Under the pieces are notes generated by a model, which did no database searches, was not told the origin of the DNA, and saw nothing but the letters and a program-made list of their open reading frames with translations. From contig QEVJ01000006.1 of NCBI GenBank assembly GCA_003576845.1, forward strand, positions 24,873 through 88,872: a stretch of 64,000 nucleotides of DNA, in the 5' to 3' direction. Source of the DNA: Planctomycetota bacterium (GTDB taxonomy: Bacteria; Planctomycetota; Planctomycetia; Pirellulales; PLA5). This document shows, piece after piece, positions 1 to 8,086 of this stretch; the first letter of the stretch is position 1; every line of letters starts with the position of its first letter. Both the position numbers and the translations under genes were made by a program.

Positions 1-1051
1 TCTTCGACATCTTCTCGCCGTTGACGGTCAAAAAACCGTGAATGTGGACCTTCTCCGGCAACTGGTAGCCGGCGGTCTTGAGCATGCCGGGCCAGAAGAG
101 CGTGTGGAAGTAAGTGATGTCTTTGCCGATGAAGTGGTGAACCTCGGGAGAGGTTGGAGGTTGGAGGTTAGAGGTTGGAGGTTGGGCGCTTTCGTTGATT
201 GTGCCCTCGCGCGGCCACCACGATTCGAACTTCTCGCCCGTCTTGTCGCACCATTGGCGGAGCGACGCCATGTAGCCGATCGGGGCGTCGAACCAGACGT
301 ACCAGTAGTTCCCGGGACTGTCGGGAATCTCGAAGCCGAAATACGGCGCGGGGCGCGAAACGTCCCAATCGCGGAGCGGCTCGCCGAGGAAATGGCCCTT
401 CAAGTAGTTGGCGATTTCCGGTTGGAGGTGGTTGCCGCTTTGGGTCCATGTGTCGAGAAAGGCGTGCAGCTTCTCGAGTTCGATGAACAAGTGCGCCGCA
501 CTCCGCACTTCCGGCGACGTGCCGCTGAGCGTGCTCGTCGGGTTAATCAAGTCCGCGGGACTGTACGTCGAGCCGCACTTGTCGCAGCTATCGCCGTATT
601 GATCCGCCGCGCCGCATTTGGGGCACGTCCCCTTTACGAACCGGTCGGCCAGGAACGTTCCCGCCACGGGATCGTAAAGCTGGCTCACGTCCGCCGCGCG
701 CACGAGACCCGCCGCGCGGATAGACTGCCAAATCTCGCCGCAAAGCTGGCGGTTCTCTGGGCTGTTCGTGCTCCCGTAGTTGTCGAACGCGATGTCGAAC
801 GCGGCAAAATCGCGCTCGTGGGCAGCCTGCATATCGGCGATCAGGACCTCTTCGCTGCGGCCCTCCTGCCGGGCGCGGATCATGATCGCGGTGCCATGCG
901 TGTCGTCGGCACAGAGATAAATGCAACGATTGCCACGGAGCTTCTGAAAGCGAACCCAGATGTCGGTCTGGATGTACTCGACCAGATGGCCCAGGTGGAT
1001 GTGGCCGTTGGCATAGGGAAGCGCGGCGGTGACGAGGATCTGGCGAGGCAT
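1..1051 (-). CDS. metG: Methionyl-tRNA synthetase, N-terminal 350 residues (cut by left edge)
   Basis: Charges tRNA-Met with methionine in the cytoplasm; a class I aminoacyl-tRNA synthetase. The ATG at 1049-1051 opens a protein beginning [20 protein letters not shown], with the HIGH-type signature as HLGH near residue 20. A zinc knuckle follows (CPKC about 60 residues before the middle, then CDKCG), then the conserved YHFIGKD-type segment as HHFIGKD, and NGEKMSK exactly at the window edge. The rest, including the anticodon-binding domain, lies to the left. Oddity: between the conserved Trp-Trp-Pro segment and HHFIGKD, about 13 extra residues rich in Pro, Gln, Thr and Asn are encoded by an in-frame dispersed repeat (149-186). 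Upstream is a second repeat patch. Confidence 0.95.
   Translation of the reverse strand, partial: MPRQILVTAALPYANGHIHLGHLVEYIQTDIWVRFQKLRGNRCIYLCADDTHGTAIMIRARQEGRSEEVLIADMQAAHERDFAAFDIAFDNYGSTNSPENRQLCGEIWQSIRAAGLVRAADVSQLYDPVAGTFLADRFVKGTCPKCGAADQYGDSCDKCGSTYSPADLINPTSTLSGTSPEVRSAAHLFIELEKLHAFLDTWTQSGNHLQPEIANYLKGHFLGEPLRDWDVSRPAPYFGFEIPDSPGNYWYVWFDAPIGYMASLRQWCDKTGEKFESWWPREGTINESAQPPTSNLQPPTSPEVHHFIGKDITYFHTLFWPGMLKTAGYQLPEKVHIHGFLTVNGEKMSK
149..186. repeat. TTGGAGGTTAGAGG word repeat inserted in frame in metG
   Basis: Five near-copies of the 7-base word GGTTGGA/GGTTAGA sit head to tail. The same word array occurs upstream of an ATPase gene at 43379-43437. Read on the metG strand it encodes a Pro/Gln/Thr/Asn-rich stretch and keeps the frame. 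Confidence 0.85.
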
Positions 1052-1531
1052 GAACAGGGGGCAGGTTTCAGGGATCGGGGGTCGGGGTCGGGATTCGGGA
1101 TTCGGGATTCGGGATTCGGGGAGACAGGATTCAGGAGATGGGAGGTTGGCTCGACGGCTTTGGGCCGCATTGTACGGCACCGCGGCGACTGCGACGAGGC
1201 GAAACAGCCATGCCCGGCGTACCATCGCACCATCGCACGACGACCCTCCTGTCTCCCCGCGACTTTGGAACGCAACCTGCCTTAACGCACTGCCGGCCAG
1301 CAGGCCGCGATCCCGCGTCGTGGCCGGGCGGCGACGCCTAAAGCGTTTCGGCGCGGGCGGTTGCCGCCAATGTTGGCCGAACACGTCCGGTCCGCAAGAT
1401 GCGCTCCGAACGTGTAAAATCCGCCGTTGCGGCGGTAAAACCTACATGCGGCCCGGCAGGGAAGACTTCGGGCCGCGCGCCTCGGGCATGGAAGTTCCGA
1501 GGACCATTACCCGCATCCAAGGAGGGATGTC
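1052..1531. other. Intergenic stretch between divergent metG and the thioredoxin-protease gene
   Basis: 480 bases without a convincing gene. The part next to metG (about 1060-1139) is a word repeat of GGATTCGG/GGATTCAGG. The remainder must hold both promoters, but no clear -35/-10 pair stands out. Reading frames here are Arg/Pro-rich shadows. Confidence 0.6.
1060..1139. repeat. GGATTCGG word repeat directly upstream of metG
   Basis: Four consecutive GGATTCG words (1090-1120) flanked by related GGGTCGG and GGATTCAGG words. The same vocabulary appears at 37953-37982, 41455-41536 and 60550-60602. The array begins about ten bases upstream of the metG start codon. Confidence 0.8.
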
Positions 1532-3070
1532 ATGCTCGCGCTCTGCACCGCGGCGACGCTGCTCGTCGCCGCCGCCGGCCCAGCCGCCAACAGCCCAGCC
1601 GCCAACGACGTCGTCCTGCTCGATTTCACGGCTTCGTGGTGTGGCCCGTGTCAACGGATGGCTCCTATCGTGGCACAACTCGAATCGTCGGGAATGCCGG
1701 TCCGCAAGGTCGACTACGACACCCAACAGGCCCTAGTGCAGCAATATCGCGTGACGGGCGTGCCGACGTTTGTGCTCTTGGTCAATGGCCGCGAAGTGGA
1801 TCGGACCGTCGGCGCGACCAGCTACGAACACCTGGCGGGCATGTTCGCCAAGGCGGGATCAACGACTGCCCGAGCGCTCGCCCGGAACCCAGACGCTGCC
1901 GGACAAAGTCAGGTTCGCGGCCAATCGCCCGACGCCGCTGTGCGAGGACCGGCAACGGGCGCCGCAAGCCAAGCCGCCCCACCGACGTTCGCGCAACCTG
2001 CGAACTCCGAATCGCCCGCGGCGCCCGCAACGCCGATCCTGCCCGCCCGGCTCGAAGGTACGGGTCTCTCGGCGCCGCCATCCGCCGCGCGAAACGCCAA
2101 TCCTGGCGACGCTTCCGCGACCACGACCGATCTGGCCAACCGCCTCGTCCAAAGCACGGTCCGCCTCCGCGTACAGGACGCGAGCGGCTTCGGCAACGGC
2201 TCCGGGACGATCATCGACACGCACGACGACGAAGCTCTCGTCCTCACCTGCGGCCACATCTTCCGCGACAGCCAAGGCAAAGGTCCGATCCTCGTCGACG
2301 TGTTCGCCGGCCGCGGTGCGACGGGCGTACCCGGGCAATTGATTCGCTACGACCTAGAAACCGACGTGGCAATTGTCAGTTTCAAACCGGGCGTGGCGGT
2401 GACTCCGGTTCCGGTCGCGGCAAAAGGGACGAAAATCGCCCGCGGCGACGCGGCGCTGAGCGTCGGCTGCGACCACGGCGACGCCCCCGCCGCTCGACCG
2501 ACCCAAATCACGTCCACCCGCAAGTTTCTCGGACCCGATCACGTGATGACTGCCGGCGAACCGGCTCAAGGCCGCAGCGGCGGCGGCTTGTTCAACGACC
2601 GCGGCGAACTGATCGGCGTTTGCAACGCGGCCGACCCGCAAGACCGCGAAGGCATGTACGCCGCGCTGAGCACGATCCACGCCCTGCTCGACCAGGCGAA
2701 CCTCTCATTCGTCTATCAGGGCGGCGAACCCGGATTGGCGGACGGGGCGACTTCTGCCGTCTTCAACACCCCGCCGGCCATGCCGCGCGAAACGCCGATC
2801 GAACGATCGACCGTCGTTCAAGCGGGCGGTGTCGGGTCGATTCCGACTGGCGCCGAGGCGGCCGAGGTCGTTTGTGTCGTTCGCAACCTCACCGACCCGC
2901 AAGCCAAGAGCAAAGTCATCGTCCTCGATCGCGTCTCGCCGCAATTCCTCGCCCAAATCGAGCGCGAATCGGCCACGCAGCTCGCGCGGCGCGAGACGTC
3001 GCTGCGAACGAGCGTGCAGCCGCCGACGGCAAGCGGCTGGGTCCCCACGTGGCGGTCGCCGCCACGATAA
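1532..3070 (+). CDS. Secreted thioredoxin-trypsin-like serine protease fusion
   Basis: The 512-residue product starts with a short hydrophobic signal-like segment (1-20). A thioredoxin domain follows (about 25-108) with the redox motif WCGPC at 36-40. A low-complexity Ala/Pro linker (110-200) leads to a trypsin/HtrA-like domain (about 203-390). The catalytic triad is visible as H242 (TCGH), D278 (ETDVAI) and S349 (GRSGGG). The C-terminal 120 residues are unassigned. The start is fixed by a strong ribosome-binding site, AAGGAGGG at 1519-1526. It probably acts in the periplasm, perhaps coupling disulfide chemistry with proteolysis; that link is inference. It converges on the FAD monooxygenase gene. 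Confidence 0.85.
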   Translation: MLALCTAATLLVAAAGPAANSPAANDVVLLDFTASWCGPCQRMAPIVAQLESSGMPVRKVDYDTQQALVQQYRVTGVPTFVLLVNGREVDRTVGATSYEHLAGMFAKAGSTTARALARNPDAAGQSQVRGQSPDAAVRGPATGAASQAAPPTFAQPANSESPAAPATPILPARLEGTGLSAPPSAARNANPGDASATTTDLANRLVQSTVRLRVQDASGFGNGSGTIIDTHDDEALVLTCGHIFRDSQGKGPILVDVFAGRGATGVPGQLIRYDLETDVAIVSFKPGVAVTPVPVAAKGTKIARGDAALSVGCDHGDAPAARPTQITSTRKFLGPDHVMTAGEPAQGRSGGGLFNDRGELIGVCNAADPQDREGMYAALSTIHALLDQANLSFVYQGGEPGLADGATSAVFNTPPAMPRETPIERSTVVQAGGVGSIPTGAEAAEVVCVVRNLTDPQAKSKVIVLDRVSPQFLAQIERESATQLARRETSLRTSVQPPTASGWVPTWRSPPR

Positions 3071-3117
3071 GCGCGAGCGTCCGGTGCGTGCGAGCGCCGA
3101 GAGAGCTCGCCGGCGAG

Positions 3118-4371
3118 TCATGCTCGCTCGGCCAGCGCGTCGCCGGTCCGCACGTGCTCCGGGCGCACGCCGACGCCCACTAGATACGCCGGCAAGCGCC
3201 GCAGCAGCCGACAGCGCCGCAACAGACGCACGAGCAGCGGCACCCTCAACGGTTCCCGCGCGGCCAAGGTGCGCCCGATGACTCGGTCTTGAACGAGAAC
3301 TTGCAACCATTGCGTCAATCGGGTCGGCAGTTCGCGCCGTCGTTGTACGCAGTCGAGCATCGTAGAATCCAGGCGATGCTCGCGCAACGGCTTTGCCAGA
3401 ATGTTGGCGGCGGCCACGGCGTCTTGAATCGCCAGGTTGATGCCGACGCCGCCCACCGGCGACATCGCATGGGCCGCGTCGCCGATGCACAGCAATCCCG
3501 CGCGATGCCAACGCTTCAGGCGATCGACCTTCACGGTCAGCAGCTTGATCGCATCCCAATCGCCGAGTTCGCCCACACGGTCTTTCAGAAAAGGTACGAT
3601 TTCGGCAATCGTTTGGCGGAATGCCGCCAGGCCGCGGCGCCGCACCTCGTCGTAGCCGCCTTTGGGAATGACGAACCCGCACTGCCAGTAGTCGCCTCGA
3701 TAGATCATCACGAAGATGCGCCCGCGGTCGAAGCGTCCCGCCGGGGTCTCGGGATCGTCGGCCCGACGCGAGATGCGCATCCATAGCACGTCGATCGGCG
3801 CCCCGAGATCGACGACCGGTAGCCGGGCCTCGGCGCGCACCCGCGAGCTCCGCCCGTCGGCGGCGACGACCAGGTCGGCGCGCACTTCGAGCGAACTTTG
3901 CGGCGTCGACGCGCGAACGCCCACGATCCGGCTGTTTTCCACGAGCAACCCGTCGGCTTCCGTCCGCATCCTCAAGCGAAACGTGGGATACTTGACTGCC
4001 TCCGACGCGAGGAAGTCGAGAAAGTCCCACTGCGGCATGAGCACGAGGTACCGGCATCGCGTCCGCAGTTGCGAAAAATCGGCGATCGGGACTAGTTCGC
4101 CGCCAAAGTACGCGTGAAGCTCTTTGATCTCTTGATGCGGCCGAGAAAGGAATTCCTCGACGAGCCCCAGTTCGGCGACGACGTTGAGCGTCGACGGATG
4201 AATCGTATCGCCGCGAAAGTCGCGCAAGAAATCGGCGTGCTTTTCCAAAACGACGACGTCGACGCCGGCCCGCGCGAGCAACAGCCCCAGCATCATCCCC
4301 GCGGGGCCGCCGCCGGCGATGCAACACGCACACTGCAATCGCTCGACGTTTCCCGTGCTTCGTCCCGTCAA
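3118..4371 (-). CDS. FAD-dependent monooxygenase (PHBH/UbiH-like)
   Basis: 417 residues, the usual size for group A flavoprotein hydroxylases, which use NAD(P)H and O2 to hydroxylate aromatic or isoprenoid substrates. Visible motifs are the Rossmann dinucleotide site AGGGPAG at 19-25, an acidic residue ending beta-2 (LEK, 42-44), the DG motif ADGRSSRVR at 171-179 and the FAD ribityl-binding GD motif CIGDAAHAMSP at 295-305. The start is TTG with GGGAGG six bases upstream. No partner gene identifies the substrate, so roles in quinone, pigment or aromatic metabolism are all open. No signal peptide is seen; it should be cytoplasmic or peripheral on the membrane. Confidence 0.85.
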   Translation of the reverse strand: MTGRSTGNVERLQCACCIAGGGPAGMMLGLLLARAGVDVVVLEKHADFLRDFRGDTIHPSTLNVVAELGLVEEFLSRPHQEIKELHAYFGGELVPIADFSQLRTRCRYLVLMPQWDFLDFLASEAVKYPTFRLRMRTEADGLLVENSRIVGVRASTPQSSLEVRADLVVAADGRSSRVRAEARLPVVDLGAPIDVLWMRISRRADDPETPAGRFDRGRIFVMIYRGDYWQCGFVIPKGGYDEVRRRGLAAFRQTIAEIVPFLKDRVGELGDWDAIKLLTVKVDRLKRWHRAGLLCIGDAAHAMSPVGGVGINLAIQDAVAAANILAKPLREHRLDSTMLDCVQRRRELPTRLTQWLQVLVQDRVIGRTLAAREPLRVPLLVRLLRRCRLLRRLPAYLVGVGVRPEHVRTGDALAERA

Positions 4372-4464
4372 GCAGCGCCTCCCGCGTTAATTGCGTTAAC
4401 GTCCCTTCCCCCAGCCATGCGCCTTGCCGTCAACATGCGCCGCCGGTTTGCTCTACGTACCACC

Positions 4465-5895
4465 TCACTCCTTCGGTTCCCTCGCGCCGTCCGCGGAAAG
4501 CCGCTTCCACCAATCGGGGCCTTCGGCCTCGACGGCGGCGCTGTGTTTCACCAGTTGCGCGCGCAACTCGGCAAATCGCCGCGGGTCCTTCTCCTTGAGA
4601 TCCGTCGATTCTTTCGGGTCGTCCTTGAGATTGTACAGCTCGAACTCGGTCAGCTCGGCATTGGCTAGGATTTTCCAATCGCCGACGCGCATGGCGATCT
4701 TGGCGTTCGGCGCCATGTGCAGCCGCCAGTACAACGGCATCGTGCGCTCGACGCGCGTCGCCTTGCCCGCGAGCACATCGAGCACGTTCACGCCGTCGAG
4801 CGTGCGGTCGGCGGGCGGCTTCACTCCCGCCGCGGCGAGCATCGTCGGAAACACGTCGCTGCCGACGATCGGCACGTCGCAGGTCTTCCCCGGCGGGATT
4901 CTGCCGGGCCAGCGGGCGATGCCGGGCACGCGAATCCCGCCTTCGTGTAGGTCGCGCTTTCTTCCCCGCAAGCCGCCGGTCGAACCCCGGCCCGGCGTTT
5001 TCACTCCGTCGCCTTCTGGTCCGTTGTCGGACGTAAAAACCACGAACGTGTCGTCGGCGAGCTTTTCCTCGTCGAGCGTCCGCATGAGCTTGCCGAATGC
5101 CGCGTCCATCTGTGTGACGTTCGCGAAGTACTCCCGCTCGACGTCGTCCTTCGCGTCCGGATAGCGGGCCTTGAACTTCGGGTCCGACTTGATCGGATAA
5201 TGCGGCTCGTGCGTCCACACGGCCAGAAAAAAGGGCTTCGTCTTGTCGCGGCGGTTCTTGAGCCAGGCAATCGCCTCGTCCGCCACCAGCGCCGCGGAAT
5301 AGCCTTCCATCGGACCCACACGCTTGCCGTTGCGGGCAAAGTTCCGCGGGTTCTCGTGCGACGGCGCCGCGTTATTCTGCGTCGCCAGCCACCAGTCGTA
5401 GCCGTGATCGCCGGGCTGCGGCTGGGCCGGATTGTTGAACAGGCCGTTCAAGTGCCACTTTCCGCTGTGGCACGTCGCATAGCCCGCGTCGCGCAGCAAC
5501 CTGGGCAGCGTCACCTCGCTCGTCCGCAGATGCACCGGCGAGCCCTGTGCGATCCACGTATACACGCCGTTGCGGTGCGGCGTCCGTCCCGTGAGCAGCG
5601 CCGACCGCGACGGACTGCACACGCCGCTCGCCGCGTAACATTGCGTCAGGCGCACGCCCTGCTTTGCGAAGGCGTCCAAATGCGGCGTCTGGATCGCGGG
5701 ATGACCGTAGAATCCCAAGTCGCCGTAGCCTAAATCGTCGGCCAGGAAGAGCACGAGGTTGGGCCTGCGGGCCTCGACCGCACGCGCGTCGCCGGCGCCC
5801 GCGAGTAGGAACGCCAACGTCGCCGCCGCGGCGAAAACGCCCGTCGCGATCGCCCATCGAGAACCGCGTGTTCCTTCTGCGGTCGAGAACTGCAT
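4465..5895 (-). CDS. Secreted arylsulfatase, type I sulfatase family
   Basis: Hydrolyses sulfate esters, probably on sulfated polysaccharides, outside the cytoplasm. A signal peptide covers about residues 1-39 (hydrophobic core 14-33, ending DARAVEA). The metal-binding start LADDLGYGDLG is at 51-61. The sulfatase signature CSPSR is at 93-97, where Cys93 would be converted to formylglycine. A later FTSDNG metal motif is present. At 476 residues it matches arylsulfatase A-like enzymes. An upstream in-frame ATG at 6015 would add 40 residues, but those are encoded by a palindromic repeat (5924-6015); the start at 5895, preceded by GGGAG, is preferred. Confidence 0.9.
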   Translation of the reverse strand: MQFSTAEGTRGSRWAIATGVFAAAATLAFLLAGAGDARAVEARRPNLVLFLADDLGYGDLGFYGHPAIQTPHLDAFAKQGVRLTQCYAASGVCSPSRSALLTGRTPHRNGVYTWIAQGSPVHLRTSEVTLPRLLRDAGYATCHSGKWHLNGLFNNPAQPQPGDHGYDWWLATQNNAAPSHENPRNFARNGKRVGPMEGYSAALVADEAIAWLKNRRDKTKPFFLAVWTHEPHYPIKSDPKFKARYPDAKDDVEREYFANVTQMDAAFGKLMRTLDEEKLADDTFVVFTSDNGPEGDGVKTPGRGSTGGLRGRKRDLHEGGIRVPGIARWPGRIPPGKTCDVPIVGSDVFPTMLAAAGVKPPADRTLDGVNVLDVLAGKATRVERTMPLYWRLHMAPNAKIAMRVGDWKILANAELTEFELYNLKDDPKESTDLKEKDPRRFAELRAQLVKHSAAVEAEGPDWWKRLSADGAREPKE

Positions 5896-5923
5896 GGAAA
5901 TTGCTCCCAGATGGACCGCAAAG

Positions 5924-6015
5924 ATGAACCGCAAAGGCGCAGAGACGCAGAGACGGTACCGATCGAACGCGTTTCTTCTGAGAATTCTCTGCGTCTCTGC
6001 GCCTTTGCGGTTCAT
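5924..6015. repeat. Palindromic repeat, ATGAACCGCAAAG family
   Basis: The left arm starts ATGAACCGCAAAGGCGCAGA and the right arm is its near reverse complement, ending CTTTGCGGTTCAT, with about 30 bases between. Each arm opens with ATG when read inward, so the repeat donates false starts on both strands. A second, diverged copy begins at 9874. Confidence 0.9.
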
Positions 6016-6102
6016 CGCGACCGTCGGTTGCGGTCAACGGCCGACCTGGCGTAAACGTGCCGCCAAATATCAAGGTCCTACTACTGTACCCGATGAACCC
6101 AA

Positions 6103-6139
6103 CAAAAAAACCGTGCCACTCCCAGCGGGAATGGCACGG
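6103..6139 (-). terminator. Intrinsic terminator of the lectin-like PEP-CTERM gene
   Basis: Read on the minus strand, CCGTGCCATTCCC and GGGAGTGGCACGG form a long GC-rich hairpin with a tiny loop. A run of seven or more T follows at once. It sits about 35 bases after the stop of the gene that ends at 6172. Confidence 0.85.
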
Positions 6140-6171
6140 TCGAGACAGTTTATCTTGGCAACAGTCGCCCG

Positions 6172-7806
6172 TTACGCCCGGGCCGTCCTGCGCCGACGCA
6201 AGAGTGCCAAGCCCAATGCGCCGCACGTCGCCAGCACCCAGGCGCTCGGTTCGGGGACGAACTGGACGTTGACGTTGTCGATATCGTGGAAGTCGGCTGC
6301 ACCGCCCGTGCGAGCGGCGAAGGCCGCGCGAGCGCCGCCGTCGAACAAGACGCCCGGCACGAAGAAGTCCGAGAACGGCACGCTGATCGAGCCGTCTGTG
6401 CCGTCGGTCACGGCGACGGTAACGTTAACGCCGCCTGGGACTTCCGTCACGGCCACGTCGGCGTGATGGAATGCGCCGGCTGCGAGGTTGATCTCGGCGA
6501 GCGGGATCGTAACTTCGGCGACCGTTGCCCCGTTCCAGTGGATGCTGACCGCGTTGCCCACGTTGCCGACGCAATCGGCGCAGAAGTCCGGTTGGCCAGC
6601 GCCGCCGGAGAACGTATCGAACGCGATGCCCAGGGCATTCGCGAAGTTCGGTTCTTCGAAGGCCTGATAACCGTCGGGCAACGAGTTGCCGGTCGTACCG
6701 TAGTCCGCTGCGTCGAGCAACATGAAGGCAGCGCCGTCGGCTCGGGCCGCCGCGCCTGTGTCGGTCACGCGAACGTCGAACGACGCAACAATCTGCTGCG
6801 TATTGGTCGAGGTCTGGTCAAAAACGATCGACGAAGCCTGTCCGCCTCCCTCGGTCGTCAAGCGCATGACACCGGGCTGTACGCCCGTGGCCCCGGGAAC
6901 TTCAGGCGTCAGGAGCGGCTCAAAGCCGTGATTCTTGGGAGTAAACGGCGTGCCGCCCATGAGCGTCGGCGACTGGACTTCGAAATCCTCGAAATAGGTC
7001 TGCGTGCCGGCGCCGCTGATGTGCGTGGCTTCGACGTTGTCGATCGCCTGGCGGTTCCAAGCGCCGCCCGTGCGGGCTCCGAAGGCCATGCGGCCTTCAT
7101 AGGGCGTCAGGCCCGGAATCAAAACGTCGCTGAAGGCGGGCAAGAACGTGCTGCCGCCGCCGAACGTGTCGTCGAGCACGACGGTCACGCGCGAGCCGCC
7201 TTCGCCGGGCGAGTTAACGACTTGCATGAAGGCGGTAATGACCAGGCCGCTTTCCAGTTGGAACGTTCCGTCGAGCGACACGGAGTTGCCGACCTGCGCG
7301 CCGTTGAAGTGCAGCGACACGGAACCTTCCGCGTTCGCGTCACCCCCGCCGTTGTTGAACGTGTCAAAACCAACGCCGAGCGAACCGAGGAGATTGGGCT
7401 CTTCGCCAAACGTCGGATTCAACGGCGACGGGCCCGTCGTGCCGTGCAACGCCGTATCGAGATAGGCAAAGCCGAAACCGTCGGCGCCGCCGTTCCCCGC
7501 CTGATCGACGCGGAGTTGGAACACGATGTCCAGTTCGTCGTAGGCGCCGTCAAATACGTCGTTGAAGAAGACCGTGCCCTGCAGGCTGCCCGCAGCGGGC
7601 GTAAGCTGCATGAACTGCCCGTCCCAACCACCGGTAGCCTGAATACTGGCCGGTCCGCCGGTCACAAACTGCGCCGGAGCGGGAAAATCACCTATGAATG
7701 TCTGATTGACATCTGCCGCGGAGAGATTCCCCGCAAAACTGCCGAGAGTTGCGCACAGCGCAAGAGCCACGCATCTAGACTGCCATAGTCTAAATTTCGC
7801 CGACAT
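6172..7806 (-). CDS. Exported PEP-CTERM protein with two L-type lectin-like domains
   Basis: 544 residues. A signal peptide covers about 1-31 (hydrophobic 12-22, ending LSAAD). Two similar beta-sandwich domains follow, one at about 33-270 with DGFGFAYLD and one at about 290-515 with DGAAFMLLD. Each ends with the same closing motif (AFGARTGGA / AFAARTGGA, then IDNV), so this is an internal duplication. The legume/L-type lectin fold is recognised from the DGxxF and closing motifs, not from a search. The C-terminus is a textbook PEP-CTERM sorting signal: VPEPSAW, hydrophobic helix, RRRR. It is probably anchored or secreted at the cell surface and binds glycans. GAGGTGG lies just before the ATG, and a strong terminator follows. 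Confidence 0.85.
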   Translation of the reverse strand: MSAKFRLWQSRCVALALCATLGSFAGNLSAADVNQTFIGDFPAPAQFVTGGPASIQATGGWDGQFMQLTPAAGSLQGTVFFNDVFDGAYDELDIVFQLRVDQAGNGGADGFGFAYLDTALHGTTGPSPLNPTFGEEPNLLGSLGVGFDTFNNGGGDANAEGSVSLHFNGAQVGNSVSLDGTFQLESGLVITAFMQVVNSPGEGGSRVTVVLDDTFGGGSTFLPAFSDVLIPGLTPYEGRMAFGARTGGAWNRQAIDNVEATHISGAGTQTYFEDFEVQSPTLMGGTPFTPKNHGFEPLLTPEVPGATGVQPGVMRLTTEGGGQASSIVFDQTSTNTQQIVASFDVRVTDTGAAARADGAAFMLLDAADYGTTGNSLPDGYQAFEEPNFANALGIAFDTFSGGAGQPDFCADCVGNVGNAVSIHWNGATVAEVTIPLAEINLAAGAFHHADVAVTEVPGGVNVTVAVTDGTDGSISVPFSDFFVPGVLFDGGARAAFAARTGGAADFHDIDNVNVQFVPEPSAWVLATCGALGLALLRRRRTARA

Positions 7807-7976
7807 TAGCCACCTCGAAGTAAAACTCTAAGGAGAGGAACATTTTTCCCGCGATTGCCTACTTTACCTACGCGGAGGTATCGCCGTCAAGAACCTGGCC
7901 TAGAAAAAAGAAAAAATCTTTCGCGAGGACGCGAGGGCGTTTAAGCTAGAACCTACCACCAGCAGTGAGAGGCGAG

Positions 7977-8051
7977 CTGTAGGAGGCGAATCCTTTCGCC
8001 GATTGTCGGTCCGTGCTGTCCCCAATCGGCGAAAGGATTCGCCTCCTACAG
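7977..8051. repeat. Palindromic repeat, TGTAGGAGGCGAATCC family
   Basis: A 29-base arm starting CTGTAGGAGGCGAATCCTTT is repeated in perfect inverted form at 8023-8051, separated by 17 bases. A second copy with the same arms lies at 35621-35703. It is upstream of the ASPIC/UnbV lipoprotein gene and carries an internal GTG/ATG-like false start for that frame. Confidence 0.92.
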
Positions 8052-8086
8052 CCAGAAAAGCGCACCCGGCCCGCACGAGACCACCC

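Noticed and set aside
149..186. Tandem array considered as a CRISPR or VNTR locus
   Set aside because: Units are only 7 bases with no spacers and lie within a coding frame.
1399..3183. 594-codon open frame overlapping the thioredoxin-protease gene
   Set aside because: It is Arg/Pro/Ser-rich with no motif and lies in another frame of a gene with clear domains and a strong ribosome-binding site.
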